A DNA stretch of 64,000 bases from Ligustrum vulgare (lineage: Eukaryota > Streptophyta > Magnoliopsida > Lamiales > Oleaceae), in the NCBI GenBank assembly GCA_963555705.1, contig OY743174.1, forward strand, positions 55,822,234-55,886,233. Direction: 5' to 3'. Each line of letters begins with the position of its first letter. The first letter of the stretch is position 1. This document shows, one piece after another, positions 56,430 through 64,000 of this stretch. The notes beneath the pieces were generated by a model. The model saw only the letters and a list, made by a program, of their open reading frames with translations. It did not search any database and had not been told where the DNA came from. A program made the position numbers and the translations under genes.

Positions 56430-56749
56430 TTAGCTAACTAAATATTCTACATCCCCTCTCAAGTTGGACTTTGGTGGATTTCAACCAAGCCCAACTTGAA
56501 AAGAATGAAATGAAATTGAGGAGCAGCCAAGGACTTAGTGAAAAAATCAGCAAGCTAGAGCTTAGGAGAAATGTGTTGAGGTATAATGAACCCTTCTTTA
56601 TACTTATTTTGAACAAATGACAGTTGATTTCCAGATGCTTGGTGCGTTCATGAAAAATGAGATTGACAACAATGTGATGAGCAACCTGATTATCACACCA
56701 AAGGGCAATGGGAAGTGAAAAAGGAATACAGAGATCATGGAGAAGATTA
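56430..56749 (-). pseudogene. copia-2 RNase H, C-terminal piece
   Basis: In mixed frames: CDNQVAHHIV, FHERTKHLEI, CHFVQNKYKEG, LADFFTKSL and FKLGLVEIHQSPT, the typical end of a copia polyprotein. Confidence 0.8.
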
Positions 56750-57792
56750 GGCTGCGTTCTCTTTGGCGTTTTCCAGTCGTTTTCCGTTTTTGGAAAAAAA
56801 TTTCGAAAACGTTTTCAAAATTTGTAAAGGAAATGGAAAACGTGAAAATCACGTTTTCTGCGTTTTCCGAAAATTTTGCCTTGTAAGTGGAAAACGCGGA
56901 AAACACGCGTTTTCCACTTAAAAAAAAATTAAAATAATCAAAAAAATTTGAAATTTGTCAAAATTTATCATTTTTAATTACATTATTGGTCCCTGATTTT
57001 CAAAACTTGTCATTTTAATCCTCAAATTTTGAAATTTCTTTCGAAAATATCCTAATTTATTTGCAACTTAAGTCCCTCAACTTCATATTTTGTTGCACAT
57101 TAGTTCACAAATTTTACTTTTCTTTCAATTTAGTCCTTTTCATATTTGCTTTATAGGTCATTGTCTTCAAACATGTATAACTTTTGATGTACAACTCCGA
57201 ATTGCACTCTGTTTTTTGCGTAGAACTCCAAATTCAACCATCTTTCCGATGATGTATCATATGCTTAATTATTAAACATTTCTTTTTTTAATTTTGTATT
57301 GTAGACATTTATTTTGTAAGGGCATAATTAATTAACGTAAATTGATTTTTGTAAATTTTATTGAAACTTAAATTTTAAACGTTATGAGTGCTTACTAGAA
57401 GGATGTATCTATATAAAGTATTAAATGGAACGATTACTTTAGAAGGGAAAATTACTACTCAAATGTGGAACGATTACTTTAGAAGAGCAACATGAATTTT
57501 TGAACTTTTTTGGTATAACCAAATTGTGTGATAGGGGTTATTTCATTTATTCTTGTTGTGTAACTCAAAATATGATATCTTTATTTCATTTATATTCACA
57601 AACAATATGAAATAATTTTCTTCAAAATTTTAAACAGAACGTGTTTTCCAGTTTTTTATTTTCGAAAACAGTTTTCAGAAATAACAAACCAAACGCGTTT
57701 TCAACAATTTCGAAAAAAGTCACAGAAAATGAAAAATAGAAAACATTTTCGAAAATGAAAATAGGAAACTGAAACACAAAGAGAACGCAGCC
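56750..57792. mobile_element. 1,043-bp non-autonomous PIF/Harbinger element
   Basis: Terminal inverted repeats GGCTGCGTTCTCTTTG / CAAAGAGAACGCAGCC (16 bp, perfect) and TTA target duplications (56,747-56,749 and 57,793-57,795). Subterminal GGAAAACG / CGTTTTCC repeats occur near both ends. No transposase. It is inserted in the RNase H of copia-2. Confidence 0.85.
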
Positions 57793-57795
57793 TTA

Positions 57796-58165
57796 GTAAT
57801 CCACTGGAGCTCACAAATCGTGGCAACTAAGCTGCTGTTTTCAAACTCCGTAGAAGAATGAGAAACAATGGGTTGTTTCTTTATTCTCCAAGAGATTAAA
57901 GTTGAACCAAGGAAAAGACAATAGCCAGTAAGAGATTTTCTAGATTGAAGACATGAAGCGTAGTCTGTATCACTGTAACCTTGTAGGAGGTATCAACAGG
58001 GAAAAAGTCCTTTGGAGGTACAACCCTTCAAATACTTTAGAAGATATGTAGCAGCATCCCAATGATCTTGTGTAGGTGAATGAACAAATTAACTAAGCTG
58101 TTGGACAGAATAAGTAATGTTAGGTTGAGTGAAGTTCAAATATAACAACCTCCTAATGAGTGATT
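57796..58165 (-). pseudogene. copia-2 RNase H, N-terminal piece
   Basis: LYLNFTQPNITYSVQQLS, HSPTQDHWDAATYLLKYLKG and a degraded RNase H follow in shifting frames. It is joined at about 58,160 to the integrase C-terminus, so the RT domain is deleted. Confidence 0.75.
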
Positions 58166-58960
58166 ATCTACTGTAGGAGGTGAGCTAGGTTGTTCAAAGG
58201 TATTTTGAGAAGCTGTATCATCAAAATTTGGTAAAGGCAAAGGGTTAGATTGATTAACATCAGAATGATGGTAATAGGGAAAGGAGTGTTCAAAGAATTG
58301 AACATCTCTAGATGTGAAGACTTGATGAGTGTCAATATTATACAACTTATACCCTTTTTTCCTAGAATATATCCAATAAATACGCACTTGAAAGCTCTAT
58401 AGTCAAACTTATCTTTCCCAAGTTTAGCATTGGTGGCATAGGCCAAGTATCCAAAAGGTTTTAGGACTGAGTAATTTGGTTTAGATTGGAAAAACATTTC
58501 AAAGGAAGTTTTCCAATGTAAAATAGATATGGTAAGTTAGTTTATAATAAAAGTTTCCATTTGAATGGAACGAGACAAAAAATTGTTAGCTATTTTGGAT
58601 TGAAATATCAAGGAACGAGCAATTTGTAGGAGATGTTTATGTTTCTTTCAACTGTCCAATTTTGCTGAGGGGTGTAAATACAAGAGGTTTGGTGTAGGAT
58701 ACCCAATGATTTAAATAGAATTTGACAATCTGAACTTGTAAATTTAGTCCCATTATCATTCTAACACACTTAACTTTCTTCTAAAATTGTGTATTAACTA
58801 TTAGCCATGATTAAGAAAATTTTCAATGTATCATTTACTTGGTTTTTGTGGAAAAGCAGAAATACCCAAGTGGATTTGCTATAATCATCAACAATGGTCA
58901 ACAAGTATGGGGTTCTTGTGAGGGAAGATTTTCCGTAAGGCCTCTAAATATCAACATGGA
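58136..58960 (-). pseudogene. copia-2 integrase
   Basis: Core motifs in broken frames: IVDDYSKSTWVFLL, NDNGTKF and a [14 protein letters not shown] Glu region, then KPFGYLAYATN, FDYRAFKCVFIGY, GYKLYNIDTHQVFTSRDVQFFE. Several stops. Confidence 0.8.
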
Positions 58961-59515
58961 TTAGTTCAAAGATATCATTTGTGTGGATATAACTTTTGGG
59001 GAAAGGCAGTCTATGTTGTTTAGATTTATTACATATATCACATTCTTTAAGTTTAGTAAGATACTGCACATTTTTGAGATTCTAAAGGAAATCAAGATAT
59101 AATAAAGCAGTAGGTGAGGCACGACCAAGATTTTTATGCCAACCAGAGATAGTTCTAACATAAACTTTTTTAGAAACATGCTTTTTATTACAAATTCTGG
59201 GATATAAATAGGAAACAAAGGGTTCAAGTTTACAAGACTTAGAACAAAAGTTGAGTAGACTAGATTTGTCCAAAAGGTAAAGTCTACGAATTAGTCTTCC
59301 CATAGCAATAGTTTCTCACTCTCCAGGTCCTGGAAAAGGCAATATGAAGGATAAAAAATAAATCTGATTTGGGCTGTATGTGTCAGTTTAGAAACATAAA
59401 GCAAATTGAATTTGAAACTTGGGACATGTAGTATCCCAGTAAGATGTAGTATGTTGTGTAAGAGGACATTTCCTATGCGATTGACTTCTTTTATAGAACC
59501 ATCAAGTAAGTATAC
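58961..59515 (-). pseudogene. copia-2 protease end and pre-integrase block
   Basis: LLDGSIKEV, ILHVPSFKFNLLYVSKLT and SGWHKNLGRASPTALLYL (pre-integrase WH...LGH region) are readable in two frames. Upstream gag is absent because the sequence is cut by LTR-B at 59,516. Confidence 0.75.
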
Positions 59516-60082
59516 TGTTGGATATTGGTTAATAAATCGAGAATTGAAAATCGATTAAAGTGACTTTGTGTCGACTTCGGCCTAATACTCAAAAACTCGA
59601 TTCAATCCGTTTAGGCAAAATTGTTTGCCACTTCGCCGCTTCGGGGCGCACAAACGGGGATCGAAAACCAATATCGGATGAATGAGAAATTACGAAAAAG
59701 GACGAAAATCAGGTCAAAATATTTGACCGTGCGACCACACGAAAAATTTAATTTTGGGTTTTTGAATAAAACCGTGCGACCGCACGGTTGTCCGGCCAAA
59801 AGACATCTTTTCGTAAATGTGCATTGTTTGGAAAGGGTGCATGGTTTGAGCCTCAACCATTTCGTCCACACCCTTTCATGGTCTATAAATAGGACCCTTT
59901 GGGTGTCCTATTCCTCACATTTGATATGCAAAAACATCTCTCATCCTCACTTCTCTCCTGAATCAAAATCATTTCATTTATTTTGATTTTCCTTCATTGC
60001 ATCCTTTGGAGTACATAAGCCTATATTTTGTTCGTTGTACTTGCGTTTTGGAGTGCTACAAACACAAGTGAAGTCGTTGTAT
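59516..60082 (+). repeat. LTR-B copy, direct, cut by the Athila-like element
   Basis: TGTTGGATATTGGTTAAT... to GTCGTTGTAT. The remaining ~200 bp of the LTR would lie beyond the inserted element, outside the window. Contains ACCGTGCGACCGCACGGT (59,771-59,788, palindromic except its centre) and a related site 45 bp upstream, then TATA box TCTATAAATAGG at 59,882. Confidence 0.65.
59726..59789. promoter_or_regulatory. GTGCGACC palindromic motifs in LTR-B
   Basis: ACCGTGCGACCACACG and ACCGTGCGACCGCACGGT, cores 45 bp apart, ending ~94 bp upstream of the TATA box. Confidence 0.4.
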
Positions 60083-60483
60083 TGATAAGCGTATTTTATA
60101 CACTTATTTGTATGTCTAAATTAGGATTAATTATTGTCGTGTGGGAATATTTTCTATTTAATTTATGTTTATTTGTTTACTTTTCAGAAAATGTCCCAAT
60201 TGAAGAAGAATGAAGCAATTAATGGAAAAATGACACGATTGGATGTTAAGTGGAGCTAAATTAGACAAGTGAGGAGTTTGTGACAACAACCGGGAAACAT
60301 GCTTGGTGCCAAAGTGACTAAATCAGAGGTTGGAGGACCTAATTGAATGAATTAAGAGCTTGAATGGTCAAACCGAGAAGAAGATAAAGTTTGGGGACTA
60401 AATTGCAACAATTGAAAGTTGAGGACTGAATGTGCAATTAAAAGTCAGGGACTAACTTGCACAGCCGGAAGAAAGATGAAGTC

Positions 60484-60588
60484 GCGATCGCTGGTTACAC
60501 ACCAAGCGATCGCGAGATGGTTGTAAATTATAACCCGAGAGTTATAAGGTCTTCCACGCGATCGCCGGCATTACGCCTGCGCGATCGC
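60484..60588. promoter_or_regulatory. Two GCGATCGC palindrome pairs in Athila-like U3
   Basis: Perfect GCGATCGC sites start at 60,484/60,506 and 60,558/60,581 (22 and 23 bp apart), ending ~88 bp upstream of the TATA box. Confidence 0.55.
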
Positions 60589-61567
60589 GCGCTTGTCCGA
60601 CTGAGCCGCAGATCAGATTTTTCTCGCGATTTTTGACAGGCTTTGGGCTTTTTGACCTAGGTTTTCTCCAAAACCTATATATACAACATAAGAGGCACGA
60701 AATTCAGACCTTTGCCTCTCCAAAGAACGAGCCACAATCGAGAAATCAACATCAAATTCTTGGGGAATCAAGCATCGCAAAGGGGTGTGAATTGAAGATA
60801 ATTGAAGAATCAAAACTTGGTGCAAGATTTCCATTCTTCGTTGTTATTTTCAATGAACGTCATTATATTTTGTTTTTGCTATTTAAATATGATGTGTAGC
60901 TAAATTCGATGTTGGGATGAACGATGTAGCCTAATTATATTATTTTAATTCCAAATTCCGTTGTTTTAATGTTTAGTTGCATGTATTGATTTATTATTGT
61001 TCTTAATGCTTGAATTGCTTGATCACCAGTTCATGATATATTGAATTATTTCCATAATCCGAGAGGTGAGTTAATAATTTAGAACATGGTAATAAATCTG
61101 ATAATTGAACGAGAGATAGAGATATACTCTTGTTATTATTGCGGTCGTGTGTGAATTCTTGTATTTATTGCATCTAGATAAGGAATATTCAGACCCGCTG
61201 TAGATATACATTGTTGACTTATGTAGGTAGAATTGATTTAAACTCGAGAGAGGAATTTCAATATAAATTAGTGAATTCGACCGAGTACATAATTAGGAAA
61301 TAAAACATGGAATTGGAGTTAATTTAATTGGTTAGGTGAAATCGTGAATCCCAACTATTTTACAATCGTTTTTAAAAACAAAACAATTTCAAAATTTAAT
61401 TAGTTAATTCATCTTCTTCGTTTTAATTTCAAACATCAAATTATTTTGTTCATTCAAATAAGATTTAGAACTAACATATTTCGGTAATTAATTGCAGTCC
61501 TCGTGGGATGATAATCCGGACTCTTAGGTCCACTTTATTACTTCTCACGACCCGTACACTTGCGGGG

Positions 61568-61588
61568 ATATCTCGCATCGCGAGATAT
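61568..61588. other. Perfect hairpin near LTR end
   Basis: ATATCTCGC, a 3-nt loop (ATC), then GCGAGATAT. Possibly involved in transcript 3' end formation or packaging; no function is shown. Confidence 0.6.
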
Positions 61589-61808
61589 TAGTGAACAAGT
61601 TTTTGGCGCCGTTGTCGGGGACTGTTTTTATATTAATATCGATACCAATTAGTTTTTACTTTAGTTTGAACTTTATTTTTTTTTTTGTTTTTATTTTTAT
61701 TTTTATTTTATTTCTTAGTCATTGTTTGGGAATATCTTTTAAAACGGTGAATTGTTTCCTATTCAGGTATTGAATGAATTTTCAGACATTTGGAAGCAAC
61801 ACAACAAG

Positions 61809-62444
61809 ATGGCAGCAAACAATAATCAATGGCTCTTTGATCGAACTGCAGTTCAGACGTATCTGATGTGTGATTTCTGTTGGGGAAATCATGTTGTATT
61901 CAATTGCCCTATTGCACCCAAGGATGCTATATGGAAGGCTGATTGTTGTGGGAATTATTATATGGTAGAGCAGGAGTGTCCACCAATACATGCAGTTCAA
62001 GTTGAAACTAAAGATTTTGACAACGAAGATTTGATAAATCAGGAATTGCAAAAACAACATGTTGAAATTAAGAAGTTGATGGAGCAATGGACAGTAAGCA
62101 TGATAGAGAGTCAGCCATTGCCATTACCAGAAATTCAGGTGCAGAGATCAGAGGAGCCAGATAAATTGGTTGAAACAGCTGAAGAAAAAGAAGAAAAACT
62201 TGAAAGAGTGGATCAACCAGAAGAAAATAGCTGCCATGAACATATCTTTGTCCAATTGTCAACAATGCAGAATCAGGACATCGAGCTCGAGGAGACTTCA
62301 ATCAAAGAGGAAGAACAATTGAAGAAAGAGGAGTTGATCACAGAAAAGCGGACACTTAAGGGTGCCGAAGTTGCAATGCAATCCTCCAAATTCAGTGATT
62401 GGGCAAGAATTGATTTCATCATTTGTGATGAAGATATAATTTAA
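61809..62444 (+). CDS. Short gag-like ORF of the Athila-like element
   Basis: 211 residues from MAANNNQWLF. A cysteine-rich part (CDFCWGNHVVFNCP, then CCGNYYMVEQECP) resembles the zinc-finger part of Athila-type gag. It is followed by a very acidic, Glu/Lys-rich, probably coiled-coil tail (EEKEEKLERVDQPEE; EETSIKEEEQLKKEEL). The gag core is missing. I start at the first ATG because the upstream frame has none. The function is uncertain; it may be a truncated nucleocapsid. Confidence 0.55.
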   Translation: MAANNNQWLFDRTAVQTYLMCDFCWGNHVVFNCPIAPKDAIWKADCCGNYYMVEQECPPIHAVQVETKDFDNEDLINQELQKQHVEIKKLMEQWTVSMIESQPLPLPEIQVQRSEEPDKLVETAEEKEEKLERVDQPEENSCHEHIFVQLSTMQNQDIELEETSIKEEEQLKKEELITEKRTLKGAEVAMQSSKFSDWARIDFIICDEDII

Positions 62445-62990
62445 GTCTACATTTTGAAAGTTGAATCGAGTGTAGATGTTAAAACTTATGACATGGGCAA
62501 GGTACAATTTTTGAGCTTAAATGTACCGTGGAGCAAATTTGACCGTCACAAACAAAGACGGTCATCAAAAGCTCTCTTTAAAGTTCCTTGAAAAATCAGG
62601 TAAAAAGTCGGGCTTTAGACTTAAAACGGAGCGCTTGTTGGGAGGCAACCCGACCTTTCTTCCCTTTTATTTATTTATTACGCTTTCATAATTTATTTAT
62701 TTGCTGAATTTTAGATATATGCATGGTAGGAAAATTATTTGGGTGTTTTGCATGTTCATGTTAAGGACACTTTTGCATATTAGTCTATTATTGCATATTT
62801 AGTAATGTTTTTGATTTTGCATTTTTACATTAGGATAGGGTTCTATCATCATTCCAAACTCACACACACTAGTTTGAATCATGAAGTTAATGTTTGAAAA
62901 ATCATTGCATCAATCATGAAGTGATTAGGGGGATAAAAACGATTTTGAAAATCAAAAATAGGAAAAAATTTCAGTACTGCCGTATACTAA

Positions 62991-63097
62991 GCGATCGCGT
63001 GCCAATAGGCTTCGGCGATCGCGACTTTGCATTAAAAAATCAACAGATTTTTAAACCTTGAACCACGCGATCGCTGGCACTCCATCCAAGCGATTGC
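62991..63097. promoter_or_regulatory. GCGATCGC pairs in the element's interior
   Basis: Sites at 62,991/63,015 and 63,067/63,090 (the last reads GCGATTGC), 24 and 23 bp apart. The LTR motif thus recurs far downstream of the PBS, possibly by recombination with an LTR or as an internal control region. Confidence 0.45.
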
Positions 63098-64000
63098 GTG
63101 GCTGTACTGAGAGTAAAATCGACAGTTTAAGTGTTGTGCCTCATGTTTTCAATTTCAAACATTATATACTCGTTTTCTCTCCCCTAATCACCTCATATTT
63201 GATCTTACATTTTGTGTGCATGTCATCAACACCTAGTTGTATCAATATCATTGCTATTTCCCGCATCCAAATCAATCAAAGGTATGTAATTCTTCACTTG
63301 AAACATACTTTACTCAAATTTATGAAATTTTCTTTTAGATTTCGAATAATTGGAATTGTGAATTGTGAAGAAGGGGATTAAACTAGTTGTTGGAGTTTGT
63401 GATTTGTGGTTTAGTAGACACAAAATATTTTGGGTTCATTCATGCCTCCAACCCTATGCATATCCATTGGTTTTTGCAATGCCCATATAGTGTATGATGA
63501 AATGTCACAAAGACATTCTTGTGCTAATTTTAGAGATTCTTCCGAGCATTTATCTTCATGACATGGTTATCATTGAGTAAGTGTGTTTAGTTCATGAATT
63601 AGTGCACTACATGGCATGAAATCCATTAAAACAACGTTTGCACCATGACAGCCTCATTGCAAGGCCACTGCAGGCCATTGCACCTGAAAATCCACTCACG
63701 TCACCAACTTTGCCATAGTTTTACATGACCCTATAGAACTCCAAATGACCTAAATTTTTAATATGTTGTAGACCATGCTATGAACTTTAACATATCAAAA
63801 TATGGCTCGGAAAAAGTTGTGTTTTTTTTCTAGGTTATATCAAGGCTTGAATATGTGTGGTCTACCATTGTTGAAAATTAAAAAAAATTTGCTTTAACCT
63901 TAGTTTGGGGGTGTAGCACTGAACTTCCATTTTTTCTTATTGATGTTTATGACTTCTAATGTTACTTATCTCTTATTTGCAAGGTAAACATCAATCAGGA

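Larger units (their letters stand above)
56233..59515 (-). mobile_element. Broken Ty1/copia element (copia-2)
   Basis: On the minus strand: protease and pre-integrase (from 59,515), integrase core and C-terminus, then RNase H directly joined with RT missing, purine tract at 56,452-56,464, and ~219 bp of LTR (TGTAGAATATTTAG..., from 56,451). The LTR is interrupted by LTR-B at 56,232, the 5' part is replaced by another LTR-B copy at 59,516, and a Harbinger MITE splits RNase H. Confidence 0.8.
60083..61597 (+). repeat. 5' LTR of the Athila-like element
   Basis: About 1.5 kb. Contains GCGATCGC palindrome pairs (60,484-60,588), TATA box TATATATA at 60,676-60,683, and near its end a perfect 9-bp-stem hairpin (61,568-61,588). 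The end is placed by the PBS spacing. Confidence 0.65.
60083..64000 (+). mobile_element. Athila/Tat-like Ty3/gypsy element, runs off the window
   Basis: 5' LTR about 60,083-61,597 (TGATAAGCG...GTGAACA). PBS TGGCGCCGTTGTCGGGGA at 61,604-61,621 matches the tRNA-Asp-type PBS usual for this lineage except one base. Leader; short gag-like ORF; GCGCTTGTTGGGAGGCAACCC at about 62,631; TTAGTTTGGGGGTGT at 63,901, a purine-rich motif frequent in this group. No protease, RT or integrase before the window ends, so this is a non-autonomous or internally deleted copy. The target duplication cannot be checked. Confidence 0.75.

Overview
The window looks like nuclear DNA of a eudicot plant. It is AT-rich, contains one intron-bearing gene of an unmistakably plant family, and is otherwise filled with plant-type transposable elements (Ty1/copia and Ty3/gypsy LTR elements, hAT and Harbinger MITEs, a Helitron remnant, a LINE tail and a SINE). 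I cannot name the species from the sequence.

Layout. 1-9.0 kb is intergenic DNA with short dispersed repeats, an inverted-repeat (MULE-like) element around an unidentified ORF, a 5'-truncated LINE, MITEs and tandem duplications. A SINE with 19-bp target duplications lies about 350 bp upstream of the gene. 9,649-16,584 is a complete seven-exon CLC-type anion channel/transporter gene of the CLC-c class; the exons join in phase to give 785 aa. It is the only host protein-coding gene I can support.

18.7-42.4 kb is one old Ty1/copia element broken by four later insertions, each with an intact target-site duplication: a 3.0-kb non-autonomous LTR element (TSD GGTAT), a 976-bp hAT element (GACTAGAG), a 5.0-kb degenerate Ty3/gypsy element (GATAG) and a 6.9-kb nearly complete Ty3/gypsy element (ATAGC). 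The three LTR insertions share TGATG...CATCA termini.

42.4-46.3 kb is non-coding, with hAT MITEs, a tiny poly(A) retro-insertion and degenerate tandem repeats. 46,280-51,313 is a gag-only copia element (TSD TTTAT) whose 3' LTR carries a hAT MITE. About 51.9-53.1 kb holds a Helitron Rep/helicase remnant. 55.5-60.1 kb holds a second broken copia element (RT lost, split by a Harbinger MITE) bounded by two inverted copies of another LTR. 60,083 to the end is an Athila/Tat-like gypsy element that runs off the window.

Most notable signal: in five LTR families the U3 region carries paired CpG-containing palindromes (ACGGCCGT, GCGATCGC and similar), mostly 20-24 bp apart, about 70-140 bp upstream of a TATA box. 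The motif differs between families while the layout is kept. This may be a shared promoter architecture of these retroelements.
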